DNA from: Bacillota bacterium
GTDB lineage: Bacteria; Bacillota; Clostridia; Christensenellales; CAG-138
DNA length: 64,000 bases
Assembly (NCBI GenBank): GCA_023459335.1
Contig: JAEWUO010000018.1
Location: 1-64,000 of the forward strand
Reading direction: 5' to 3'
Positions 1 to 8,560 of this stretch are shown piece by piece. Each line of letters opens with the position of its first letter. Within the stretch, counting starts at the first letter, position 1. A program made the position numbers and the translations under genes. Below the pieces are notes generated by a model. That model was not told the DNA's origin. It saw only the letters and a list, made by a program, of their open reading frames with translations, and made no database searches.

Positions 1-121
1 CTAGCGTGTTTGTGCTCCCGCCGAACAGCGAGAGGCCCGTGATGATCACCACCGCCACGAATGCGATGATCAGCCCGTATTCCACCATCCCCTGGCCCGC
101 TTCGTTCCTTACCAGGTCCAA
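1..121 (-). CDS. Flp/Fap-type pilin, partial (C-terminus beyond window edge)
   Basis: The minus strand encodes a short peptide with the Flp pilin signature: a charged N-terminus (LVRNEAGQG), then the prepilin cleavage region MVEYGLI, then one hydrophobic helix. In this family the class A24 peptidase cuts after the glycine, before the hydrophobic segment with Glu+5 and Tyr+6, and mature subunits form a thin Tad pilus. The gene is cut by the left edge. The frame is open back to a stop at 167-169 but has no ATG; a TTG at 119-121 behind an A/G-rich stretch is my start guess. It lies directly downstream of the prepilin peptidase gene on the same strand, which supports the call. Confidence 0.7.
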   Translation of the reverse strand, partial: MDLVRNEAGQGMVEYGLIIAFVAVVIITGLSLFGGSTNTL

Positions 122-202
122 TTCCTTTTCCCCCCGTTCCTTTGCCGGCGTCCCGCGTCGTTCCTCTTACGTATCCGCCCCGTTCCCTGCGGCATAGATC
201 CG

Positions 203-829
203 CTATTTGATAATAAGCAGCACAGCGACAAGCGCCAGCGCCAGAAACGGGCCCATGGGAATCATTGTCTTCAGCCTCTGCGCTAGCGGAAGCCTGCTGT
301 CGATCAAGGTATAGATCAACACGAGTGCGCCCATTCCGACGACGGCGTACAGGCTGCCCGTCAGCCCAAGCGCGAATCCCATTGCGGCTGCGAACTTCAC
401 ATCTCCGGCGCCTACGCTCTTTCCAAACAGGCTTGGAACGAAGAAAATCGCAAAGCACGCCGCAAAACCAATCAGAGACTGCCATATCTGGAACGGGATC
501 GCCCCCGTAAACCCGAAAACTGCGGTAAACACCAAAATGGCCAGCACCAGTTCGTTCGGAATGATCCGGTGTTTCGCGTCGATGTAAAACACGCACGCCG
601 CCGCAATCAGGATCAAAAACAGGTACAACCCGAGGAATGTGACCTCCGTGCGCCATCCGATGATACCGCCCGACAGCATAAGGCCTATAAGCAGGATCGC
701 GAAGTGTTTTTTGGTCATTTCCATCGCGATGCCGCGCATCCTTAAAAGCAGCGAACATAACAGTCTTACGGGAACTGCCAGGGCAGCGCCCAGCGCCGCG
801 CCATAAAGCACTGGCAGAAAAGTTTGCAC
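203..829 (-). CDS. A24-family prepilin peptidase (TadV/CpaA type)
   Basis: Membrane-embedded aspartyl protease of 208 residues that would cleave the leader of Flp-type prepilins. The two catalytic aspartates are visible: D84 in the YIDAKHRIIPN motif and D143 in the GAGDVKF motif (family pattern GxGD). At least five hydrophobic segments are present. The long N-terminal methylase domain of PilD-type enzymes is absent, as is usual for the short TadV/CpaA class. The start is a GTG at 829 with an AAGGAG site 8 bases upstream. The Flp-like pilin follows on the same strand after about 80 bases, so both probably belong to a Tad pilus operon continuing off the left edge. Confidence 0.9.
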   Translation of the reverse strand: MQTFLPVLYGAALGAALAVPVRLLCSLLLRMRGIAMEMTKKHFAILLIGLMLSGGIIGWRTEVTFLGLYLFLILIAAACVFYIDAKHRIIPNELVLAILVFTAVFGFTGAIPFQIWQSLIGFAACFAIFFVPSLFGKSVGAGDVKFAAAMGFALGLTGSLYAVVGMGALVLIYTLIDSRLPLAQRLKTMIPMGPFLALALVAVLLIIK

Positions 830-1827
830 TATTGTTTCTCCTTATTATTCTGTATTCGTCACATTTCTTCTTTTGTTACAGCGCAACTGTATCCAAATGA
901 AAAAACGGCTCAGAACCACTACGAATCCGAACCGCCACGTCGCGAAAAAACGCAATATACCAGCCGTCTGCTGACCAGTACGCTTTCTTTACGAGCGTTC
1001 TTCAATCGGCAACTGGCTGCCGTGGGCAGATATCTGCCTGTAGGCCCTGTAGCATTGCGGCATCCGTTTTCACGGATTGTGCCCCTCACGTGGGAAGAAA
1101 CATGTCTATTCAGCTGACAATGTACTGTAAACTCGTTTGCCCGCTGATATCCGCAGCCGTGCGGCCATTCGTGTATATGCAATGATCTCGGCTGGATAAT
1201 CAGCGGACGAACACCGTATACCGGCAGCAGAACGCGCTTATTCGATCGTCGCGGTTACAGAAACCGCACGTTTTCCGCAACGCGGGAAAGCACCGAATAC
1301 CGCCGTCTGTCATGCAATAAATATTCATTGCCGGGCCATCGGTATGCTTTGGTATTCACCGCCCCTCGGTCGACGGTACGGCAGGAAATATACGCCTTTT
1401 GTGACATACTAAACCAAAAATGCACGCATTGCATATTTTCCCGCGAATGTTCACAAATCGTTTAAAGAAGCGGGATTTTTCCGCTGCGGCTTCCCCTCCG
1501 GGGATTTCATTCGGCGCTCATTCCGCCATGATGCTAAAAATACCAAATGTCCGTATTCCTGTCAAGTATTTATGCGCGCGTCTGTTTGCATAGGATGTAA
1601 AAAAATGTTATATTCATAACTTAAAAAACGAGTGAACAACAACGGCTTGCGTCGCGCCTGCTTTTCACCGGCTTATATGGTGTATTTCTGTCGAATTCCA
1701 TTTTCCGCATCGGTCGTCTGCCCGCTCTGCCGACGGGGTATTTGCCGTAACCCGCCGTTCGTAATACAATCTGATTGACACACGCGGCAGAACGAGCCCG
1801 AAAAAAATATCATCCAAAGGAGAACGT
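830..1827. other. Long intergenic region, no convincing gene
   Basis: About 1 kb separates the divergently oriented prepilin peptidase and U32 genes. Two overlapping open frames (824-1117 plus, 919-1182 minus) lack ribosome binding sites and look low in protein-like composition, so I do not call them. The stretch is richer in A/T than its neighbours, particularly 1390-1640. It contains a 14-bp perfect palindrome (GGCAGATATCTGCC, 1025-1038) and a good promoter-like pair at 1586-1614. It may be the remnant of decayed genes or a long regulatory region. Confidence 0.5.
1586..1614 (+). promoter_or_regulatory. Putative sigma-A promoter for the U32 gene
   Basis: TTGCAT (1586-1591) and TATATT (1609-1614) are separated by 17 bases in an A/T-rich context. 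The transcript would carry a leader of about 200 bases before the U32 start at 1828. No obvious terminator or known riboswitch is seen in that leader. This is a sequence match only. Confidence 0.45.
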
Positions 1828-3876
1828 ATGGATATCCCCTTTCCCGCCTGTGAAATCCTCTCTCCCGCCGGAGGCGAAGAGCAGCTCGTCGCCGCGGTGC
1901 GCTGCGGCGCGAACGCGGTCTATCTCGGAGGCCGGGGGTTCAATGCGCGCCGAAACGCAGAGAATTTCGACACGGACGGTTTCAAGAGAGCCGTTTCCTA
2001 TTGCCATGCGCGAAACGTGAAGGTCTATGTCACGGTCAATACGCTCGTTCTGGACAGCGAGATGCGCGCGCTGGAGGAGGAAGCCGGCGCCATCGCGGAG
2101 GCGGGTGCGGACGCGGTGATCCTGCAGGATCTTGCCGCGTTGCGGCTCTTTGCCAACCGCTATCCCACGATCGGGCGGTTTGCCTCCACACAGACCGCCG
2201 TGCACAACGTCGGCGGCGCGCGGTTTCTGGAGGACGCGGGCTTCGACAGCATCGTGCTTGCGCGCGAACTGACGCTGGAGGAGATGGCGGCGATCTGCTC
2301 CGCCGTATCCGTTCGGGCGGAGGCGTTTATCCACGGCGCGCACTGCATGAGCGTCTCCGGCGCGTGCTACCTCTCCGCCATGCTGGGCGGCAGAAGCGGA
2401 AACCGCGGCCTTTGCGCGCAGCCCTGCCGTCTTGACTGGTCCTGCGGAGGCGGCGCCTATGCGCTTTCCCTGAAGGATATGTCCCTGATTCCGCACATCC
2501 GCGAGATGGCGAACGCGGGCGTCCGCTCTTTTAAGATCGAGGGGCGCATGAAGCGGCCTGAATATGTCGCCGCGGCGACTTCTGCCTGCCGGCTCGCGCT
2601 GGAAGGAAAGCCATACGACGCGGAAGCCCTGCGCGCGGTATTTTCCCGAAGCGGGTTTACAGATGGATATCTCACGGGCAGAAGAAACAAGGATATGTTC
2701 GGCACCCGCACGAAAGAGGACGTCTCGGAAACCGACGCGGTGCTGAAATCCCTCGCCGCGCTCTATCAAAACGAAACGCCCCTGGTGCCCGTCGATTTCG
2801 ATTTTTCGCTGCACGCGGACGGAATCTCTCTCACCGTGAGCGACGGCCGGCACGCAGTATCGACTGAATCCGGCGCGCCGGAACCCGCTGCTCATCGCGC
2901 GCTCGACGCAGAAGCCGCGCGGAAAAGTTTGGAGAAGACAGGCGGCACGCCGTTTTTCATGCGCAGCCTGAGGACGGACATTGCGGAAGGATACGCGCTC
3001 TCCGCCGCCGCGCTGAACACCCTGCGGCGGCAGGCGCTGGACGAACTCCTCGCCAGGCGCGGAAAAAGCCAGCCGCACGAACGTAGCCCGTATGAAATTC
3101 CAGCTCCGGCGCGCTGCGTCTCCCCTCGGGAGAGCCCCGCGCTTTGGGCGCGTTTTTACGATCCGGCGCAAATTGCCTGCGAGGATGCGTTTGAAAAAAT
3201 CCTGCTGCCCGCGGATCGAATCGGATCGGCGGAGATCGAACGTTTCGGCGGAAAATTGATTGCGCAGCTTCCAACGCTGCTGTTCCCGGAGGACGAAGCG
3301 GCGTTCGGCATGCTGCTGAAATCACTCGCGGGGCAAGGGCTGGCCGCCGTCTGGGCAAACAACGCCTACGGCATCGCCCTCGGAAAGCAGCTCGGGTTAA
3401 AGATCCACGGCGGTTTCGCGCTGAACGTAACGAACACGGAAGCGCTGCTTTTCTATGAAGGACAGAGCCTAAAAAGCCTCGCGGTTTCTTTCGAGCTCGC
3501 CATGCCGAAGGTCAAATTTCTCGGCGGGTCGGTTCCGCGCGGAATCGTCTCTTACGGCTATCTGCCGCTCATGCACCTGCGCAACTGCCCCGTCCGCGCG
3601 TTTTCCGGCAGCGCGGCCTGCGGCGGGCGCGGCAGGCTGACCGACCGGAAGCGGATCGGTTTCCCCGTCGAATGCGACGAAAAACGCACAGCGACGCTCC
3701 TCAACAGCGTTCCGCTCGACCTGGCGGGACGAAACATTTCGGGCTTGGATTTTCAGCTTTTATACTTTACACGGGAAACCGCAGAAGAAGTTTCGTCGGT
3801 AACCGAACGGTTCCGGCGCGACCAAAAAACGGACGCGCCGCACACGAGCGGACTCTATTACCGGGATTTGCTCTGA
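1828..3876 (+). CDS. Peptidase U32 family protein (RlhA/YdcP-like, long form)
   Basis: Protein of 682 residues, the size of the long U32 class. The N-terminal TIM-barrel-like half starts with EILSPAGGEEQLVAAVRCGAN and carries the family cysteine-rich core GNRGLCAQPCR (residues 191-201, with C180, C196 and C200) followed by the KIEGRMKRPEYV signature near 240. The C-terminal half (about 380-680) is the extra domain found in RlhA-like members. Characterised relatives (E. coli RlhA) hydroxylate a 23S rRNA cytidine; others act in tRNA hydroxylation or as collagenases, so the substrate here is inferred only. AAAGGAG lies just upstream of the ATG. It stands alone and ends at a GC-rich hairpin. Confidence 0.88.
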   Translation: MDIPFPACEILSPAGGEEQLVAAVRCGANAVYLGGRGFNARRNAENFDTDGFKRAVSYCHARNVKVYVTVNTLVLDSEMRALEEEAGAIAEAGADAVILQDLAALRLFANRYPTIGRFASTQTAVHNVGGARFLEDAGFDSIVLARELTLEEMAAICSAVSVRAEAFIHGAHCMSVSGACYLSAMLGGRSGNRGLCAQPCRLDWSCGGGAYALSLKDMSLIPHIREMANAGVRSFKIEGRMKRPEYVAAATSACRLALEGKPYDAEALRAVFSRSGFTDGYLTGRRNKDMFGTRTKEDVSETDAVLKSLAALYQNETPLVPVDFDFSLHADGISLTVSDGRHAVSTESGAPEPAAHRALDAEAARKSLEKTGGTPFFMRSLRTDIAEGYALSAAALNTLRRQALDELLARRGKSQPHERSPYEIPAPARCVSPRESPALWARFYDPAQIACEDAFEKILLPADRIGSAEIERFGGKLIAQLPTLLFPEDEAAFGMLLKSLAGQGLAAVWANNAYGIALGKQLGLKIHGGFALNVTNTEALLFYEGQSLKSLAVSFELAMPKVKFLGGSVPRGIVSYGYLPLMHLRNCPVRAFSGSAACGGRGRLTDRKRIGFPVECDEKRTATLLNSVPLDLAGRNISGLDFQLLYFTRETAEEVSSVTERFRRDQKTDAPHTSGLYYRDLL

Positions 3877-3893
3877 ATGCGATGCAACCAAAT

Positions 3894-3922
3894 CGCCCGC
3901 CGAACGGCGGGCGTTGCGTTTT
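3894..3922 (+). terminator. Hairpin terminator between convergent U32 and fabZ genes
   Basis: Inverted repeat CGCCCGCCG-aa-CGGCGGGCG followed by TTGCGTTTT on the plus strand. The T-tract is broken, so strength is uncertain. It sits between the convergent stops at 3876 and 3955. Confidence 0.6.
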
Positions 3923-3954
3923 GCGCGGCGCTGCTTTGGCGGATACGCCGCGCG

Positions 3955-4392
3955 TCAGTCCGGGTCCTTGATCGCGAACACGAACTCACAGCTGGCGACT
4001 TTTTCCCCGCGCACGCTCGCAATGCCGCTCCCCATCCCGATGGAGCCGTTCACCGCGCTGATCCGCGCGTCGAGTTCTAAAAGATCTCCCGGTACGACGG
4101 ACGAGTGAAACCGCGCGTTGGTCAGTTTGCCGAGAAACGCGAGCTTGCCGCGCATCCCCTCCTGCGTGAGCAGTGCGATGCCGCCCGCCTGCGCCAGCGC
4201 TTCGACGATCAGCACGCCGGGCATGACTTTTTTCTGATCGAAGTGTCCCTGAAAATACCATTCGTTGCCGGAGACGGCCTTCACGCACCTGGCCGACACG
4301 CCGGGAATCAGTTCGTCCACGCGGTCCACCATCAGAAACGGCTCGCGGTGCGGCAGAATCTGCTTGATCTGTTCGATTCCGATGCTTCCCAA
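3955..4392 (-). CDS. fabZ: 3-hydroxyacyl-ACP dehydratase FabZ
   Basis: Hot-dog fold dehydratase of 145 residues that removes water from 3-hydroxyacyl-ACP in fatty acid elongation. The catalytic pair is visible as H50 (QGHF) and E64 (LIVEALAQAGG), and the N-terminal ILPHREPFLMVDRV motif is typical. The start is a TTG at 4392. The GGGAGG ribosome site overlaps the end of fabF, whose stop lies 6 bases upstream of this TTG, so the two are translationally close. It is the last gene of the acc-fab operon. No FabA or FabM-like isomerase is visible in the cluster, so how unsaturated acyl chains would be made is not evident here. Confidence 0.95.
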   Translation of the reverse strand: MGSIGIEQIKQILPHREPFLMVDRVDELIPGVSARCVKAVSGNEWYFQGHFDQKKVMPGVLIVEALAQAGGIALLTQEGMRGKLAFLGKLTNARFHSSVVPGDLLELDARISAVNGSIGMGSGIASVRGEKVASCEFVFAIKDPD

Positions 4393-4398
4393 TCCGTT

Positions 4399-5631
4399 TT
4401 ACCTCCCGCCGCGCCCGAGTACGAGGCAGCTGTTGTGCCCGCCGAAGCCAAGGGAATTCGACAGCGCGTATTCGCATTCCAGCGGCTGCGCTTTTCCTTT
4501 GACATAGTTCAGGCGGCAGACCTCGTCTTCGGTTTGCAGGCCGATGGTCGGCGGCGCGACGCCTTCATTGAGCGCGAGCAGGGAAATCACCGCCTCAAAC
4601 GCGCCGGCGGCGCCCAGCATGTGCCCCGTCATGGATTTGGTCGAACTCACCTTGAGCTCTTTCGCGTAATCGCCAAAGCAGGTCTCGATCGCGAGGCTTT
4701 CCGTCGCGTCGTTGAGCGGCGTGCTTGTGCCGTGCGCGTTGATATAGCCGACCTGTTCTTTTGTAATGCCCGCGTCGCGCATGGCTTCCTGCATCGCCCG
4801 GGAAACCTGCTTCCCCTCCGGCTGCGGCGCGGTGATGTGATGCGCATCGCAGGTCTGCGCGTAGCCTGCGAGCGTGCCGATCGGCTTTACGCCGCGCTTT
4901 TTTACACTCTCTTCGCTTTCCAGCAGCATAAAAGCCGCGCCTTCGCCGATCACAAACCCCTGGCGTTCCCTGTCAAAGGGAATGCTCGCGCGGGATAGAT
5001 CCCCGCTTTCGCTCAGCGCGCCCATCTGGTGGAAGCCCTGCACGGCGAGCTCGTTTAACACCGATTCCGCGCCGCCGACGAGCATCGCGTCCGCGCGGCC
5101 TTCGCGCACGGCGTAATACGCGTGCCCGATCGCATCCGCGCCCGAAGCGCAGGCGGTCACGATGGAATAGCACGGGCCGGTCAGCCCGTACCGGATCGAA
5201 ATCAGCCCGGCGGTGGTGTTGATGATCGCCTTCGGGATGAAGAACGACGAAACACTGCGCGGGCCGTTATTCGTCAGCTCCGCATACTGCTCGCAAATGA
5301 CGTCCAAGCCGCCCATGCCGCTGCCAATCGATACGCCCACGCGATCCGGCTCGTACCCCGATTCCGCAAGGCCGCTCTCCTCCCAGGCCTGCGCCGCGGC
5401 GACAATGGCCATTTGCGTAAAGCGCGCCATACGCTTTGCTTCGCGTTTGTTGACATACGGTTCGGACGTGAAATCCTTCACCTGGCCCGCCGCGAAGATC
5501 TGCGTAATCTCGGAAGAAAACTGTTCCGGCGCGGAGATGCCGCTGATCCCTTTTACCGCGGCCGCGAAGCTCTCCCGCGCGGTCATGCCCAGCGGCGACA
5601 CAGCGCCGATGCCGGTGATAAAAACTTTCAT
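4399..5631 (-). CDS. fabF: Beta-ketoacyl-ACP synthase II FabF
   Basis: Condensing enzyme of 410 residues that elongates acyl-ACP with malonyl-ACP. The thiolase-fold Cys-His-His triad is visible: C161 (TACASGA), H300 (INAHGTSTPLND) and H337 (TGHMLGAAG). I start the gene at the ATG at 5631 because AGGAGGG lies 7 bases upstream and the family N-terminus MKVFITGIG begins there; the open frame extends 16 codons further without support. It follows fabG by 28 bases and precedes fabZ in the fatty acid operon. Confidence 0.96.
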   Translation of the reverse strand: MKVFITGIGAVSPLGMTARESFAAAVKGISGISAPEQFSSEITQIFAAGQVKDFTSEPYVNKREAKRMARFTQMAIVAAAQAWEESGLAESGYEPDRVGVSIGSGMGGLDVICEQYAELTNNGPRSVSSFFIPKAIINTTAGLISIRYGLTGPCYSIVTACASGADAIGHAYYAVREGRADAMLVGGAESVLNELAVQGFHQMGALSESGDLSRASIPFDRERQGFVIGEGAAFMLLESEESVKKRGVKPIGTLAGYAQTCDAHHITAPQPEGKQVSRAMQEAMRDAGITKEQVGYINAHGTSTPLNDATESLAIETCFGDYAKELKVSSTKSMTGHMLGAAGAFEAVISLLALNEGVAPPTIGLQTEDEVCRLNYVKGKAQPLECEYALSNSLGFGGHNSCLVLGRGGR

Positions 5632-5659
5632 ACTCAACCCTCCTGAGTGGAAGAATGTG

Positions 5660-6394
5660 CTACATCGCCATGCCGCCATCCACGATAAACACCTGTCCCG
5701 TCACATAAGACGCGTCCTCCGAGCAGAGAAACGCGGCTAAGCCTGCGACGTCGTCCGGCGTGCCGAGGCGGCGCATGGGAATGCTCTTTTTCAGCGCGTC
5801 CCGCGCGGGTTCGTTCATTTGATCGGTCATGGCGGTCTCGATAAAACCGGGGGCGATCGCGTTGATTGTAACACCCCAGCGCGCAACCTCTTTCGCCGCG
5901 GACTTCGTCAGCCCGATGATGCCGGCTTTGCTCGCGGCGTAGTTCGTCTGCCCCGCGTTGCCGGTGATGCCGACGACCGACGTGATGTTGACGATTTTGC
6001 CGTGTTTTTCTCGGGCAAAGTGGTTCACCGCCTCGCGCGTGCAAAAAAAGCAGCTGTCGAGGTTGGCGGCGACCACCCTGCGGTATTGCTCGTTTGTCAT
6101 GCGCATGAGGAGCGCGTCCGCCGTGATTCCGGCGTTGTTGATCAGCGCGTCCAGGCCGCCGAGCCGTTCGATGCAGCCCTGCACGAGAGCCGCGCAGGCC
6201 GCGGCGTCGCTTACGTCCGCCTGCAGCGCGACGGCGCGCCCGCCCCCCGCCTCGATTTCGGCGCAGACGCGCGCGGCAGCGTCCGCGTTGCTGTTGTAAT
6301 GCACCGCGACGTCGAATCCTTCTTTCGCGAGCCGGAGGCAAACCGCGCGGCCGATGCCGCCGCTTCCCCCGGTCACGAGCGCGACCCGGCTCAT
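5660..6394 (-). CDS. fabG: 3-oxoacyl-ACP reductase FabG
   Basis: Short-chain dehydrogenase of 244 residues that reduces 3-oxoacyl-ACP with NADPH. It has the Rossmann TGGSGGIGRA motif (residues 8-17), NNAG (86-89) and the catalytic S139, Y152 and K156 (YAASK). The C-terminal SYVTGQVFIVDGGMAM is typical of FabG. The start codon overlaps the fabD stop by 4 bases (ATGA), showing tight translational coupling in the operon. Confidence 0.95.
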   Translation of the reverse strand: MSRVALVTGGSGGIGRAVCLRLAKEGFDVAVHYNSNADAAARVCAEIEAGGGRAVALQADVSDAAACAALVQGCIERLGGLDALINNAGITADALLMRMTNEQYRRVVAANLDSCFFCTREAVNHFAREKHGKIVNITSVVGITGNAGQTNYAASKAGIIGLTKSAAKEVARWGVTINAIAPGFIETAMTDQMNEPARDALKKSIPMRRLGTPDDVAGLAAFLCSEDASYVTGQVFIVDGGMAM

Positions 6395-7320
6395 GCGTTA
6401 TCCTCCCCGTATGCGCGCAGGAACGCTTCGAACGACGCCTTGTCCTGCACGCTGTAGAGCAAAACGTCCCTGCTAACGCGCCGCTTGAGCATTTTACTCA
6501 GCACGCCGCCGGGGCCGATTTCGACGAATCGTGTCACGCCGGAGGCGAGCATGTGCTCCACGCAGTCGTGCCAGCGCACGCGGCTTTTCATCTGTTCGCA
6601 AAGCAGCGCGCAAAGATCCGCGTCCGCCGGATAGGGCGCGCCGAGGGCGTTGCTGTAGACGACGCCGTTCGGCTGCGCGAAAGATTCGCGCGCCAGTTCT
6701 TCGCCGAAGCGCTCCGCCGCCACGCGCAACAGCGGGCAGTGCGAAGGTCCTTTCATCGCGAGCATGGTCACCATCCGCGCACCTGCCGTCTCCAGCAGCG
6801 GTTTGACCGCCTCCAGTTCCGGCAGCAGCCCGCCGAGCGCCGTCTGCGTCTCGGAGAGATGGTTGGAAAGATATACGTGCTCAAACGGCGCAATCGCCGC
6901 CTCCACCTGATCCAGCGTAAGCCCGACAGCGGAGAGCATGCCGCCCGTTCCAGGCGGCACCGCGCCGTCCATCAGCGCGCCGCGCCGTTTGACGATCGAT
7001 GCACCCTGCGCGTCGCTGAGTACTCCCGCCGCGGTCAGCGCGGCATATTCGCCGAGCGACAGCCCCGCGAGCGCGTCCGCCTTTACGCCTTCGGATTCCA
7101 AAAGGCGCAGCGTCGATACGGAATGCGAATAGATCGCCGCCTGGATAGCGCCGCTTTCGTCCATTCCCTCGCCTTTGAAGCAGGCGGCTTTCAGATCGAG
7201 GCCGGCGCCCGCCTCGCAGCGGTCGAATGCTTCGCGGTAACGGCTGTAGGATAGATATAAGTCCGAGCCCATGCCGGGCATTTGCGCGCCCTGGCCGGGA
7301 AATAGAAATGCCGTCTTCAT
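6391..7320 (-). CDS. fabD: Malonyl-CoA:ACP transacylase FabD
   Basis: Transfers malonyl from CoA to acyl carrier protein. The 309-residue protein starts with FLFPGQGAQMPGMG and has the nucleophile S88 in GLSLGEYAAL and the catalytic H194 in GPSHCPLL. Length and motif order match the family. It overlaps fabK by 4 bases upstream and fabG by 4 bases downstream, so it sits inside a continuous translational unit. Confidence 0.95.
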   Translation of the reverse strand: MKTAFLFPGQGAQMPGMGSDLYLSYSRYREAFDRCEAGAGLDLKAACFKGEGMDESGAIQAAIYSHSVSTLRLLESEGVKADALAGLSLGEYAALTAAGVLSDAQGASIVKRRGALMDGAVPPGTGGMLSAVGLTLDQVEAAIAPFEHVYLSNHLSETQTALGGLLPELEAVKPLLETAGARMVTMLAMKGPSHCPLLRVAAERFGEELARESFAQPNGVVYSNALGAPYPADADLCALLCEQMKSRVRWHDCVEHMLASGVTRFVEIGPGGVLSKMLKRRVSRDVLLYSVQDKASFEAFLRAYGEDNA

Positions 7321-8279
7321 GCGTTTGCCTCCAGAAGCGCCGCCGCACCCTGCAGCGCGCTTTTCAGCGCGGCGGGGTCGAAGAGTTCTCTTACGATTTC
7401 ACTCGCGGGCTGAATGCGGTCCATCATGCAGGCGCACTGCCCCGCCATGAACGATCCGCGCTCCTTGTCCCCGTGCAGCACGGCGCGCATCAGCGAGCCT
7501 TCGCCGAGCTTTTCCACGGCGGCCGCGCCGTCCGGCCCGTATTCCGCGCCGGCCATCTCGCGCTGCAGCGGACTTCTGAGCACGCGCACGGGATGCCCCG
7601 TCACGCGGCCGGTTACCTTGCTGTCGATGTCCTTCGCGCGGATCACGCGTTCCTTGTATTCTGCGTGCGCGGTACATTCCTCCGAGAGGATGAACCGCGT
7701 GCCGACCTGCACGCCTTTCGCGCCGAGACAGAACGCCGCCGCGACGCCTGCCGCGTCGAAGACGCCGCCCGCCGCGACCACGGGAATGTTCACGCTGCGC
7801 GCGATATCCGGCCAGAGCACCAGGGAGGTGAGTTCCCCGATATGCCCGCCCGCCTCACACCCCTCCGCGATCACGAAATCCGCGCCCATTCGCTCCATGA
7901 GCATCGCCAGCGCGCGGCTGGCGACGACGGGGGCGACGATACAGCCCGCTTCTTTCCAGCGCTTGACATACGCGTCCGGATTGCCCGCGCCCGTGATGAC
8001 CACGGGTACGCGGTAATCGATGACGAGTTCGGCGATCTGCGCCACATAGGGGCTCAAGAGCATAACGTTCAGTCCGAACGGCCGGTCGGTCAGTTCGCGT
8101 ACCCTTTTTACCTGCTGCTCTACCCAATCCGGCGGGGCGTTGCCCGCCGCGATCACGCCGAGCCCCCCCGCCGCTGAAACGGCCGCGGCAAGGTTCGCGT
8201 CGGACACCCAGGCCATGCCGCCCTGAATGAGCGGGTACTCCGTCCCGATCAGAGAGCAGATCGTGCCCGGGTATTTCAT
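7317..8279 (-). CDS. fabK: Enoyl-ACP reductase II FabK (FMN-dependent)
   Basis: FMN-containing TIM-barrel enzyme of 320 residues that performs the last reduction of each elongation cycle. Family marks are PLIQGGMAWVSD near residue 16, AAGGLGVIAAGN (36-47) and the phosphate and FMN loop AEGCEAGGHIGEL (138-150). It resembles nitronate monooxygenases, but the position between acpP and fabD and the EAGGH motif support FabK. No FabI or FabL is present in the window. Its start overlaps the acpP stop by 4 bases (ATGA). Confidence 0.93.
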   Translation of the reverse strand: MKYPGTICSLIGTEYPLIQGGMAWVSDANLAAAVSAAGGLGVIAAGNAPPDWVEQQVKRVRELTDRPFGLNVMLLSPYVAQIAELVIDYRVPVVITGAGNPDAYVKRWKEAGCIVAPVVASRALAMLMERMGADFVIAEGCEAGGHIGELTSLVLWPDIARSVNIPVVAAGGVFDAAGVAAAFCLGAKGVQVGTRFILSEECTAHAEYKERVIRAKDIDSKVTGRVTGHPVRVLRSPLQREMAGAEYGPDGAAAVEKLGEGSLMRAVLHGDKERGSFMAGQCACMMDRIQPASEIVRELFDPAALKSALQGAAALLEANA

Positions 8280-8503
8280 TGCTGCTTTCCTTCGATGTGC
8301 TTGACGAGTTCGCCGACGGTGTGGATGTCCCCGACCTCTTCGACCGGAATTTTCATGCCCGTCTCTTTTTCGAGGTTGATGAGCATCTCCACCATATCCA
8401 GAGAATCCATCGAAAAATCTTCGACGAACCGGCTCTCCATCGTAATGGCGTCGCGGTCGAGGTCCAGTTGGGAAACAAGGCTGTTAATAATAATTTCCTG
8501 CAT
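8276..8503 (-). CDS. acpP: Acyl carrier protein AcpP
   Basis: Acidic helical protein of 75 residues that carries acyl chains on 4'-phosphopantetheine. The attachment serine is S34 in the DSLDMVEM motif. AAAGGAG precedes the ATG. It lies between fabH and fabK, as in Streptococcus and many Clostridia. Confidence 0.96.
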   Translation of the reverse strand: MQEIIINSLVSQLDLDRDAITMESRFVEDFSMDSLDMVEMLINLEKETGMKIPVEEVGDIHTVGELVKHIEGKQQ

Positions 8504-8560
8504 AATAAGTTCTCCTTTTTGATCGTAGTTTGGTGCGGTTTCTGTCTGATAATGCCGTGT

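Noticed and set aside
824..1182. Two overlapping open frames in the left intergenic region
   Set aside because: No ribosome sites, no hydrophobic or domain pattern, and they overlap each other on opposite strands.
1810..3171. 453-codon open frame on the minus strand inside the U32 gene
   Set aside because: Antisense shadow of a GC-rich gene; Arg/Ala/Gly-rich product without family motifs or ribosome site.
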